Positions 16,363-24,024 of a stretch of 27,948 bases of DNA are shown one piece after another. The stretch is taken from the NCBI GenBank assembly GCA_039105265.1, contig JAPFFF010000280.1:1-27948 (forward strand), given 5' to 3'. The translations under genes were made by a program, and so were the position numbers. Position 1 is the stretch's first letter. Each line of letters opens with the position of its first letter. A model generated the notes under the pieces. The model worked only from the letters and a program-made list of their open reading frames with translations. It had not been told where the DNA came from and made no database searches. This stretch comes from Tritrichomonas musculus. Lineage: Eukaryota; Parabasalia; Tritrichomonadida; Tritrichomonadidae.

Positions 16363-17472
16363 TTACTCCAAGAAAGCTTCTCCATCGTCTACTGGAACTG
16401 CTTCTGGTGATGAATGTGGAGCTGCCCAAGCAGATGCTACTGATGATGGTGGAGCTGCCCAAGAGGATGGTCCCATAAACGAAGCTGCGTGACCATCAAG
16501 ACTATCAGGGTCAGGGTAGTTGGCAGGTGGTTGAAGAGCGGGAGTCAATTGAAGGTTCAAGATTTGGCATATATCCCTGATGAGACGATAATACAGTGTA
16601 TCGTATGCGTGTGTGTTACTGTTGTCTCTGTGGGCGAGCATTAATGAATAGACCTTGTTTTCGATGCTTGGTTGTGAGTTCTTCTTACGCTTGATCTTGT
16701 CGAATTGGTCATCAGGAATATCGTCTGGGAGATTCAATGCGGCTTTGATCTGAGACTTCCAGTAACTACCGCATAACTTCGAATGGAGGACCATCTTATG
16801 TTGCCCAGGAATGGTGGTGTGATGGGCATCTTCGATCTGAGCGATAGCAGCATTGAAGGCATCAGTGAAGACGTACTTGTTGAACATCTCGTAAGCGGAT
16901 TGTTTACGAGGCTTCTTCATTCGATAGCCACTCTTGGGGTTCTCCAATACGTTCTGGTACCATTGAGGAGTCTGAGAAAGGTTAGTTCCGATGACGGTAC
17001 CTACTTGACGGATTTGCTCAGGATGTTGTGCACTATCGTAGTCAAAGTAGGTGACACCCAATGTGTCATTGATGAAGCCACGTTTCGTGATGGCTTTACC
17101 ATCATGTCGTCGCTTATATTCAGCACGAGATGCTTTGTCGGGATATGTTGAATGGTATGCCAAAGTGTTTGGCCAGTCGGATTGGACTGTTGTGTATCCG
17201 TTCGCGTAGACTGGGTTGTTGTTCTTGTCGACGATGATTACATCAGGGACACCATCGTTGTTGACATCAGGCATGTTATTCAGAACGGCAGGTCCATTAA
17301 CATCGAGCTTCTTGAGTGCCCATCGACTATTCGGATTCGAATGATTGTGCTTCTCGACCAAACTTTGAGCACCTTGTGGAGAGATGAGGCTGTTCATGCG
17401 CTTCACGTCTTGCTTCAACCCAAGGACAATGTCCATCAGTTCTTTCATTCCGGTTTTACCCTTCGAGGTCAT
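16363..17472 (-). CDS. Likely virion protein with DVNNDGVPD motif, 369 aa
   Basis: It begins MTSKGKTGMKELMDIVLGLK, a probable helix. Residues 67-94 contain DVNNDGVPDVIIVDKNNNP then VYANGYT, a calcium-loop-like beta module (FG-GAP/dockerin style) that I recall in hypothetical proteins of Polintons and related viruses, though I cannot name the family. The middle is basic and helical (YKRRHDGKAITKRGF, MKKPRKQSAYEMFNKYVF, DQFDKIKRKKNSQPS). The last ~45 residues are Pro/Ala/Ser-rich (SSWAAPPSSVASAWAAPHSS) and probably disordered. Position beside the ATPase and capsid genes suggests a particle component. The ATG at 17472 follows CTTTTTAGTCGAAACCAA; a longer in-frame extension runs into the terminal repeats and is unlikely. 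Confidence 0.78.
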   Translation of the reverse strand: MTSKGKTGMKELMDIVLGLKQDVKRMNSLISPQGAQSLVEKHNHSNPNSRWALKKLDVNGPAVLNNMPDVNNDGVPDVIIVDKNNNPVYANGYTTVQSDWPNTLAYHSTYPDKASRAEYKRRHDGKAITKRGFINDTLGVTYFDYDSAQHPEQIRQVGTVIGTNLSQTPQWYQNVLENPKSGYRMKKPRKQSAYEMFNKYVFTDAFNAAIAQIEDAHHTTIPGQHKMVLHSKLCGSYWKSQIKAALNLPDDIPDDQFDKIKRKKNSQPSIENKVYSLMLAHRDNSNTHAYDTLYYRLIRDICQILNLQLTPALQPPANYPDPDSLDGHAASFMGPSSWAAPPSSVASAWAAPHSSPEAVPVDDGEAFLE

Positions 17473-17490
17473 TTGGTTTCGACTAAAAAG
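17473..17490 (-). promoter_or_regulatory. T-tract start-proximal motif
   Basis: On the minus strand CTTTTTAGTCGAAACCAA ends at the ATG at 17472. It is the outermost such motif before the terminal repeats. Confidence 0.5.
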
Positions 17491-18009
17491 TTGGTAGGTC
17501 GGTAACGAGATCACCCCCACGAGATCACCCCTCACGAGATCACCCATCCACGAGATCACCCACACTCACCCACCCCGCTATTTATCGCTCATGAGGTATA
17601 AACAATATCTAGTAGTCGTCCATTTCACTCACTAACGAGACTCTTTACCGGGCATAACCACCACGAAAATCGTCACGGGATGGTCACAAACGAGGATCTC
17701 TCAGTAACTACCCATTTAAGGGCCATTTTCGACGAATTTCGTATCTAGTAGTCGTCCATTTCGAGCATCGTAACTAGACCCTCCGAGTGTGCGATTCACG
17801 CGAGAAATACACGATGGACATGTCACGTCGGAGTCACTGAAACCGCTGTTCTGACGATGTGCTTGTCGTCACGGAAACGGCCCATTTAAGGCCCATTTGG
17901 GGCTCTTTTTGGGACTTTCGAAAAACGCGTTTCCATGCTCGTAACTACCCATTTAAGGGCCATTTTCGACGAATTCGTATCTTGTAGTCAGACGCGCCTC
18001 CCCTACACT
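17491..18009. repeat. Right terminal region of the Polinton (probable terminal inverted repeat)
   Basis: Non-coding and rich in internal repeats. CGAGATCACCC occurs four times (17506, 17520, 17535, 17551; spacing 14, 15, 16). TATCTAGTAGTCGTCCATTT occurs near 17607 and 17742. A longer unit, TAACTACCCATTTAAGGGCC plus CATTTTCGACGAAT, occurs near 17705 and 17942, 237 bp apart. A diverged copy, CCCATTTAAGGCCCATTTGG, lies near 17880. The outer end would be AGTGTAGGGG in reverse complement. The left copy needed to prove inversion is outside the window. Confidence 0.7.
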
Positions 18010-18298
18010 ACTTAATATGGAAGTATTGAAAGATGTATTCTATGAGTTTATTCAATATTAACAAGTTTACAACATTTTTGGGACGTACGCCCTTAAATTT
18101 TAAATATCTTAATCGCTTTTTAAATAAAACTTCCTTTGGATATTATAATTATTCTTCCCATAAACAACTTATCTTCTCATCTAAGAAAAAAAAGCTTAAC
18201 AGAAAAAGTGCAAAAATTGATATCTTTTTATTAAAGTTCGATTTTGAACTTTTTCAAAGAATAAACTATTCAAAATTAGGAATATTCCAATTATACCC
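18010..18298. other. AT-rich host DNA between the Polinton end and the BTB gene
   Basis: Composition becomes strongly AT-rich at once. An 89-codon frame (18033-18302, +) is compositionally biased and resembles nothing I know. The first six bases, acttaa, are the candidate target duplication. Confidence 0.55.
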
Positions 18299-19636
18299 TT
18301 AAGCACGATTGAAATTGATTAATGTTCCATATATTTCAAAAGATTCAATGATCAGATAATTAGTGTTAGCCCAATCTGGACCTGTTGATTTAATTCGAAT
18401 AAATTGAAATGATTTCGATGTTGAATTTTGAATATTGAATGTATGTGAAAGATTTTTACCATTCAAATAAGGACAATTGAATTGTTCATCAAGTTTTTCC
18501 CATGATTTTTTGTCCGTAGAACCTTCAATAACCCAGTTTTTAGGATGATGCCAGTTAGGACTACAACAGGCTGATCCAATTGTGTAATGGGTTGGGATTA
18601 CTCGACGTTCTTTGAAATCGATGCAGAGCCAACTGTTAGGTTCATCTTTTGACACAAAATGCTTGTTCTTTTCATCATATAAAAAAGCTGTTTGTGGAAG
18701 ATAACGTTCATCTGGTCCATTGTTTACTGACGATGCTGTGACGTTCAAAATGTTGTCTATCGTGTTTGATGAGTTTTTTCTCAGGAAGTTGATGATACCA
18801 GATAAACCGTTATCGTTATCAAATGTGAATTTTTTAGTAGATTCGTCATTTTTGCAAGTTGTATTGTATCGCTTGGTTGCAGATTGTTCTTCTCGTTTTA
18901 TTTCTGATTCGAGCCGTGAACAAAGTCGATTCCAGACGCCGACATTCAAGTCTTCGATTGAAAAAATTGAAAGAAATTCTTTCATGTTCATCGTTGAAAC
19001 ATTTGAAAAGTAAACGGTCTCATAAAGAATAGAAAATTTTCGATCATCACGACAAAATTCATTCAATAATTCTAAAAGGTCGTCTTCATCGTTCAATCGA
19101 AGATTCGGTGATGAAAGAATTTCATAAAGGACATTAATATTCAAATTTTTTAGATCTTCTTTATTGCTTGAGCAAAATTCAAAGAAATGAGATGAGATGA
19201 ATTCTATTTCTCGATTTAATTCTTCTTTGAAAAGTTTTGGTGATTTTATATGAGTCTTAAGAAGTGAAAAGACATTATCTATGCTAATTTCTGTTGGCAG
19301 ATCATTTTCTGAAAATTTTATCGATTCTGTACCAAGAAGGTTAATTACTTCAGAAAAAAACGGGAGCTCTTCGTCCGAAAGTTCTTCTTGCTGAAATTGT
19401 GTAAGATTTAAGATATGTGAAAAATTACCTCTTTGCTGGGTGTTGATGACGAATGTATCAAATGTTGGATCATCTTTTCGATGTTGGCAAATAAGAGGTG
19501 ACAAAAGTTCTGAACAAATAAAACTGGTTTTAAATTCTTGACCATTAACAATAAAAGTGAAATCATTTGTATAGTTTGTTAGAGGTACATCTAAAATGCA
19601 TGATGTTTTGAGTTCAATTTTGCTTGTATTCGCCAT
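18299..19636 (-). CDS. BTB-domain protein with C-terminal F5/8C (discoidin)-like domain, 445 aa
   Basis: Begins MANTSKIELKTSCILDVPLT. Residues ~25-115 fit a BTB/POZ domain (DFTFIVNGQEFKTSFICSEL, then LLSPLI). Residues ~120-255 fit a BACK-like helical region (LNINVLYEILSSPNLRL, LLELLNEFCRDDRKFSILYE). Residues ~280-440 look like a discoidin/F5-8C fold: LNVTASSVNNG, WLCIDFKERRVIPTHYTIGS, WVIEGSTDKKSWEKLDEQ, FQFIRIKSTGP and ESFEIYG. This architecture forms a large intracellular family in trichomonads; partners and ligands are unknown, with protein-protein adaptor roles likely. A poly-A/T tract lies just upstream of the ATG. The gene is whole and is the nearest host gene to the Polinton, whose end is ~290 bp past its stop. 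Confidence 0.85.
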   Translation of the reverse strand: MANTSKIELKTSCILDVPLTNYTNDFTFIVNGQEFKTSFICSELLSPLICQHRKDDPTFDTFVINTQQRGNFSHILNLTQFQQEELSDEELPFFSEVINLLGTESIKFSENDLPTEISIDNVFSLLKTHIKSPKLFKEELNREIEFISSHFFEFCSSNKEDLKNLNINVLYEILSSPNLRLNDEDDLLELLNEFCRDDRKFSILYETVYFSNVSTMNMKEFLSIFSIEDLNVGVWNRLCSRLESEIKREEQSATKRYNTTCKNDESTKKFTFDNDNGLSGIINFLRKNSSNTIDNILNVTASSVNNGPDERYLPQTAFLYDEKNKHFVSKDEPNSWLCIDFKERRVIPTHYTIGSACCSPNWHHPKNWVIEGSTDKKSWEKLDEQFNCPYLNGKNLSHTFNIQNSTSKSFQFIRIKSTGPDWANTNYLIIESFEIYGTLINFNRA

Positions 19637-19738
19637 TTTTTATTTTTATTTTTAATTTTTTTTTTTTTTTTGTCATATCTCCTTTATTTATCTTTAATTT
19701 TTTAAATCATCAAAAAAAAAAAATTGTGAGTTCAAGAA

Positions 19739-19812
19739 GCCTTCGTAGCTCAACCGGCTAGAGCATAAGACTCTTAATCTTGGGGTTGCGGGTTCGAGTC
19801 CCGCCGGAGGCT
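19739..19812 (+). tRNA. tRNA-Lys (anticodon CTT)
   Basis: A complete cloverleaf can be drawn by eye. Acceptor GCCTTCG pairs with CGGAGGC (one G-T pair). The D-arm is GCTC/GAGC. The anticodon stem TAAGA/TCTTG encloses the loop C-T-CTT-A-A. The variable loop is GGGTT. The T-arm is GCGGG/CCCGC around TTCGAGT. The discriminator is T. No intron and no encoded CCA. A run of seven T at 19817-19823 is the Pol III terminator. The gene sits between the BTB gene and the ankyrin remnants. Confidence 0.96.
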
Positions 19813-19863
19813 ACTATTTTTTTAAAAAAAAAAAAAAACTTTTTCAAAAAGTAGCCTCAGGCG
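19801..19863. repeat. Inverted repeat pairing the tRNA 3' end with downstream DNA
   Basis: CCGCCGGAGGCTACT (19801-19815, the tRNA T-arm/acceptor 3' part plus three bases) is matched by AGTAGCCTCAGGCGG (19849-19863) at 14 of 15 positions. T and A runs between them extend the pairing. It may be a partial inverted tRNA copy. Confidence 0.7.
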
Positions 19864-20275
19864 GTAATTGTTCATTAATAAACAAAAACATTAAAAATTT
19901 ATCTAATGCTGTCTATAATATATTTTTTCCAACTCAAAAAATTTAATATCATTCAATTTTATATAAATAAGTTGAGTATAATTAATCCAAAAAATGAGAT
20001 CTTTCGATTTGGATTTGAAAATGAAAATAAATAATTGAAAATTCAATTGTAGACATATATAATGTAGAATATAATTTTATCTTTACCTAAATAATAATAG
20101 GTTTATTAAATCTTTGATATTGGCAGAAATCCTATAAACTTATTAACCACTTTATATAACAATACATTTCGCCATTATTTTGAAATCAAATTTTCTATTA
20201 ATTTCAAAAGGAGTCCTTCATTGAAAAATAGAAAGTAAAAATCATAAATATTAAAAAAATAAAATTTGATTAAAA
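19864..20275. other. AT-rich intergenic DNA
   Basis: Low-complexity AT-rich sequence. I see no gene, RNA or clear repeat in it. Confidence 0.6.
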
Positions 20276-20386
20276 TTATAAAAGAAAAATTTCATCTTTA
20301 GCATTTTTATCAATATCTTCTCTTTCCAATAAAAGATTAATGATTGTTTGATCACCTTTTTCAAATGCAATATGCAATGGTGTTTG
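20276..20386 (-). pseudogene. Ankyrin repeat island 1 (distal, ends in a stop)
   Basis: The minus strand reads QTPLHIAFEKGDQTIINLLL then EREDIDKNAKDEIFLL and a stop, a complete ankyrin repeat of the trichomonad type. It is either the last exon of the ankyrin gene at 22000-23166 or a decayed remnant. Confidence 0.6.
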
Positions 20387-20550
20387 ATAAACAATGTTTC
20401 TTCAAATATCATTTGTTGAATATTGGTATGAAATGGTATGAACAAAACTAAATCATTAATTTGTCTATATTCGTTTTTGACAAAATTTTTTTTATAAAAA
20501 ATGTAGATGATAAATGATATCAAAAAAATTTAATGTGAAATTTTTCTCGA

Positions 20551-20631
20551 ATTTATATCAATTGGATGTGATAGTAAAAGTTTAACTATTTCAGCATTAC
20601 CTTTTTCAATTGCTATTGCTAACGGAGTAGT
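20551..20631 (-). pseudogene. Ankyrin repeat island 2
   Basis: The minus strand reads TTPLAIAIEKGNAEIVKLLL then SHPIDIN, one repeat of 27 codons. No open frame continues into either flank for long. Confidence 0.6.
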
Positions 20632-20963
20632 ATGAATAATTATAATATTATAATTTCATTAGAATAATTTGATTTGAAATGTAATAAAAAGCGTAGTAGT
20701 TGAAATTTGATAAAAAAATAATGGATGAACAAAATGGAAAATTATATTTTGAATGATATGGGAAAAGAAGATTATGCAATGAAATCAATAATTTTCATAA
20801 AATTTCATTAATAATGATTATTTTCAAATGTTTTTATAATATTTGATTAAAAATGTAATCAAAATAATTGAAGGAAATGTAATAAATTTTTTTTGATTAA
20901 AATGTAATTAAAACATTTTTTGTGAAATTTTATTAAACTTTCTTGGATTAAAATTAGTTTGAT

Positions 20964-21050
20964 ATTTGCATCAATGAATTTATTTGATAGTAAAAGTTTT
21001 ATGATTGGGACATTTCTATTTTGAATTGCTAAAATCAATGGCGTTGTATT
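20964..21050 (-). pseudogene. Ankyrin repeat island 3
   Basis: The minus strand reads NTTPLILAIQNRNVPIIKLL then LSNKFIDAN, one repeat of 29 codons bounded by AT-rich spacers. Confidence 0.6.
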
Positions 21051-21510
21051 AAATAAAAATAAATAAAATTCTATAAATGATTAATTTTTTGAATGATATA
21101 AAAAAATATTTTCAGAATTGAATTAAAATTGTGTTATTTGAAATTGTATAAATAAATTTTTAATAAACATAATAAGAACATTTTACATCAAAATATTATA
21201 AAAGCTTAAATCAATCAAATATCATTTAATACTTGAGTTAAAATTCTATTAAAAAAGCAAACATTTAATTAGATAAAAAAAAAATATTATTTTAAATGTC
21301 ATAAAATAAACAAAGTTTAAAATTTCATTCAATAATATGTCATGAAATATAATTAAAAACATTGTTGCTTTTAAAATTGTATGAAAATATATGTGATGAA
21401 ATGTTATTTGAAAGTAAAATTTCAGAACATGATTTAAAAAGTAAAAATGGAAATTAAATACAAAAAAAAATCATGAATTTTATTCAAAATTAAGAATAAA
21501 TGTTGCATAT

Positions 21511-21594
21511 ATTTACATCAATGTTCTCTGCATTCAATAAAAGTCTAGTGATTTCATAATAACCCTTTTCGACAGAAATGTATAATGCTGATTT
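21511..21594 (-). pseudogene. Ankyrin repeat island 4
   Basis: The minus strand reads KSALYISVEKGYYEITRLLL then NAENIDVN, one repeat of 28 codons. Confidence 0.62.
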
Positions 21595-21757
21595 ATTTAA
21601 AAAGAATATAAAATTTCATAAAATTTTATTTTTTGAAAACTGCATATAAAATGAATTGAAATTGAATTAAAAGAAATAAAGTTTTGAATTCCATGAAACT
21701 TTTTCTCTTTAAATTAAATACTCATGATAAAAAAAACAATTAATTAACAGTAAGTTT

Positions 21758-21841
21758 ATTGACATTGATATTTGGATTTGATAATAGCAAACGAACAATT
21801 TCAATATTTCCTTTTTCAACAGATGCATGTAGTGCATTTTT
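21758..21841 (-). pseudogene. Ankyrin repeat island 5 (proximal)
   Basis: The minus strand reads KNALHASVEKGNIEIVRLLL then SNPNINVN, one repeat of 28 codons and the closest to the main ankyrin ORF. Confidence 0.63.
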
Positions 21842-21999
21842 ATAAACGTAAAATATTAAATGTGATTTAAAAATAAAACAATTGAACATTATCAAAATCA
21901 TAAAATAAAAATTGCTTTCAATCCATCACCAAAAATTAAAAATATAATGATATTAAAACTATTTGATTTTTTAATTTCATAAATTTTTCAATATAAAAA

Positions 22000-23166
22000 C
22001 TATATAAAATAGGATAAGATGTAAATTATATAAAAAACAAAATGATTTAAAGTTTCAAGTCTGTTAATATGGACATCTTGATTGAGCAAAAGAAAATTAA
22101 CAATATCATAAAAATCATATTTGGCAGAATAAACAAACATGGCATCGTCTAAATGCATTTCCATCGAATATTCAAAATTATATTTTTTTAAGCATTTGAT
22201 GTAATTAATTTGTTCTAAATTTTTGTTATTATATAAATAGGAGGCAATTTCATTGTGGTGACATTTGATTGATTCATAAAATGCTCTTTTATAAAGGCTT
22301 TTTATCAATAATGTTTTATCAATGTTTTCTTCAATAAAATGAATCATAATTGGATTTTGGCTGTGAATTGCATATAAAAATGTTGATGATTCTATTGGAA
22401 CTTGGTTTAAATACAAATACTTGAATATTTGAATTGAGCCATGAAACGCTGCATAATTTATTAATGATGTTTTATTTTTGAGCAAAAAACCGTTTGTTTC
22501 AAAAATTGAACAATTGATTGTCGATGACAAAAAATAATTTGTTTGGTTAACATATATTATAAATTCATCAATTGAATCTTGCCTTATTAATTGACAAATT
22601 TGTGAATCATTTTCGCCAATCTTTCTTCTTTCATTAAAAACACTTAAATTTTGAATAATTTTGTTATTTCCTGTAAGAGTAATAATATCATTTTCAATCT
22701 TATTTCTTAATTTGTCATCAAAAAAATTAATAAACTCAGGATAAAAATAATGTGGATAATATTTGCTAGTATTTTTATCATTTATGATAATATAATAATT
22801 TTCATCCGTTGGCTTAATTATTTTTTGTTCAAGTAAAAAAAGTATAATAAATTTGTTGCCTTTGAATATATTAAAAATTTCCCAATTTGAATAATATTGT
22901 TGAATTTCTTTTTTATATTCATTAATTATTAGTTTGATTTTGTCAAAAAATTGAGGACACCGATAATGATTCTTTGCAATTTTCGAAATTAAATGAAGCA
23001 CTCTTTTTAAACTATGTTTGTCTTTTAAACACTTTTGATTATCTAGATTATTAATTAAATCAGACAAAAAATCTTGATTACTTTCATTTTCGATAGCCTC
23101 TAGAATAGCATTTTGAATGTTATTCATTTGTTTAAAAAAGTCTTTTATAAATGATTTTACATTCAT
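22000..23166 (-). CDS. DUF3447-type ankyrin repeat protein, 388 aa in the main frame
   Basis: Starts MNVKSFIKDFFKQMNNIQNA. The N-terminal ~180 residues are helical and resemble the conserved head of trichomonad ankyrin proteins. From ~200 come ankyrin/DUF3447 units: SQICQLIRQDSIDEFIIYVN, KTSLINYAAFHGSIQIFKYL, STFLYAIHSQNPIMIHFIEE, FYESIKCHHNEIASYL, DDAMFVYSAKYDFYDIVNFL. The last recognisable residues are LLLNQDVHIN, with the frame then running ~20 codons of AT-rich sequence to a stop. That tail looks like read-through past a true boundary, since five further single repeats lie downstream on the same strand. The product is probably an intracellular scaffold. Either the gene is spliced or its 3' part has decayed. 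Confidence 0.8.
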   Translation of the reverse strand: MNVKSFIKDFFKQMNNIQNAILEAIENESNQDFLSDLINNLDNQKCLKDKHSLKRVLHLISKIAKNHYRCPQFFDKIKLIINEYKKEIQQYYSNWEIFNIFKGNKFIILFLLEQKIIKPTDENYYIIINDKNTSKYYPHYFYPEFINFFDDKLRNKIENDIITLTGNNKIIQNLSVFNERRKIGENDSQICQLIRQDSIDEFIIYVNQTNYFLSSTINCSIFETNGFLLKNKTSLINYAAFHGSIQIFKYLYLNQVPIESSTFLYAIHSQNPIMIHFIEENIDKTLLIKSLYKRAFYESIKCHHNEIASYLYNNKNLEQINYIKCLKKYNFEYSMEMHLDDAMFVYSAKYDFYDIVNFLLLNQDVHINRLETLNHFVFYIIYILSYFI

Positions 23167-23294
23167 ATTATAATAAAATTAATTTCCAATTGAATATCAC
23201 ATCACATGTCATTTTTTTCCTCAAACAAATATCTATTCATGCCCTTTTTATAAAACAATAAAAAATTCTATATGATTACCGGAAAAAACAATTT

Positions 23295-23357
23295 CATTAA
23301 CATGTTTTAATTCCAAAATATTTAAATTCCACATTAACATGTTTTAATTCCAAAATA
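23295..23357. repeat. 26-bp direct repeat, two copies 37 bp apart
   Basis: CATTAACATGTTTTAATTCC followed by AAAATA occurs at 23295-23320 and again at 23332-23357 with no mismatch. This is likely a local tandem duplication, 130-190 bp upstream of the ankyrin start. Confidence 0.7.
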
Positions 23358-23511
23358 AAATATGTTAATAAAATTAAGATTTTTTTTATTATTATTATTT
23401 TTTTTTTATCATTTTTATTTAAATAGCAACCAATGTATTATGAAAAATGTTCCTAATGTTCAATCCTCTGGCAATAGAAAAGAGATAATTACTTAAATAA
23501 TAAAAAAAAAA

Positions 23512-23550
<39 letters not shown>

Positions 23551-23567
23551 GTTAAATAGCAGTTAAG

Positions 23568-23585
23568 GTGCCTTATACAAGGCAC
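23568..23585. repeat. Covarying palindrome, copy 1
   Basis: GTGCCTT-ATAC-AAGGCAC: 7-bp arms around ATAC. Preceded by AAATAGCAGTTAAG. Confidence 0.72.
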
Positions 23586-23688
23586 TCATTCTATAATTAT
23601 GGTCTCTCCTTTTTTTCGTCATTGTTGATCATCAAAGGCTATTTAAATAAGATTAGAGAAAATTTTTTCAAATTAAATAGCTGTCAAA

Positions 23689-23706
23689 GTGTCTTATACA
23701 AGACAC
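23689..23706. repeat. Covarying palindrome, copy 2
   Basis: GTGTCTT-ATAC-AAGACAC: both arms carry matching changes relative to copies 1 and 3, so pairing is kept. Preceded by AAATAGCTGTCAAA. Confidence 0.72.
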
Positions 23707-23755
23707 CAAATTCCTTATCAGGATTTTGATAAAATTGTTTTAGATTGCTGTTAAT

Positions 23756-23773
23756 GTGCCTTATACAAGGCAC
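23756..23773. repeat. Covarying palindrome, copy 3
   Basis: GTGCCTT-ATAC-AAGGCAC, identical to copy 1 in the arms and loop. Preceded by AGATTGCTGTTAAT. Confidence 0.72.
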
Positions 23774-23855
23774 AGGTTGTCTTCCTTCAATTATCCAATA
23801 AGTATTCAATAAATATCTTTTCATAATTTTATCATTTATAAAATTTTAAATAACA

Positions 23856-23919
23856 TTTAAGGTACAAATCCAGTACGTTAAATAACTGCATATTAAAATG
23901 ATATGATTTGTACCTTAAA
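23856..23919. repeat. Perfect 15-bp inverted repeat with 34-bp loop
   Basis: TTTAAGGTACAAATC (23856-23870) and GATTTGTACCTTAAA (23905-23919). The left arm is preceded by TAAATAACA, similar to the lead-in of the three palindromes upstream. It lies ~105 bp past the stop of the BspA-like gene and could form a hairpin in that transcript. Confidence 0.72.
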
Positions 23920-24024
23920 AAAAAAAAATTATTATTAATATTATTAAAAAATCTAATTTAAATGATTCAGTACAAGATAAGTGTAAAAATTCATTTTTAA
24001 AAAGTTTAATGATTTAAATATAAT

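Larger units (their letters stand above)
1..18009. mobile_element. Polinton/Maverick element, right-hand part (left end outside window)
   Basis: Seen: a compact two-strand gene block with family B polymerase, DDE integrase, packaging ATPase and double jelly-roll capsid protein, ending in a repeat-rich non-coding terminus. Base composition changes abruptly near 18,009 to AT-rich host DNA. Known: this gene set defines Polintons, which have terminal inverted repeats beginning AG and 6-bp target duplications. The sequence just before the boundary reads, in reverse complement, AGTGTAGGGG, which fits such an end. The next six bases, acttaa at 18,010-18,015, are the candidate duplication. Neither point can be confirmed because the left end is absent. 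The element looks young and nearly whole in this window, with about one apparent break, in the fibre region. The exact end is uncertain by perhaps 20 bases. Confidence 0.93.
23167..24024. other. Intergenic region with repeats and homopolymer tracts
   Basis: No gene seen. It contains a 26-bp direct repeat (23295-23320 and 23332-23357), an A-run then a 34-base T-run (about 23502-23549), three related palindromes (23568, 23689, 23756) and a perfect 15-bp inverted repeat (23856-23919). Confidence 0.7.

Noticed and set aside
16314-16385. Longer start for the packaging ATPase
   Set aside because: It would include the TATTTTTA leader and overlap the neighbouring gene's 3' end; the ATG at 16313 fits better.
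1-17472. CRISPR array or bacterial operon reading of the gene-dense part
   Set aside because: The repeats found are coding fibre repeats or terminal iterons, and the gene set is that of a Polinton, not a prokaryotic operon.
18033-18302. 89-codon + strand frame next to the Polinton end
   Set aside because: Composition is biased by AT-rich DNA, no recognisable domain, no motif before the start, and it ends inside the tail of the BTB gene on the other strand.
20251-20523. 90-codon minus-strand ORF
   Set aside because: It is an off-frame reading through ankyrin island 1; the ankyrin frame explains the sequence better.
23502-23549. A-run then T-run read as a retroposon tail
   Set aside because: No retroelement body or target duplication beside it; homopolymer tracts are frequent throughout the host part.
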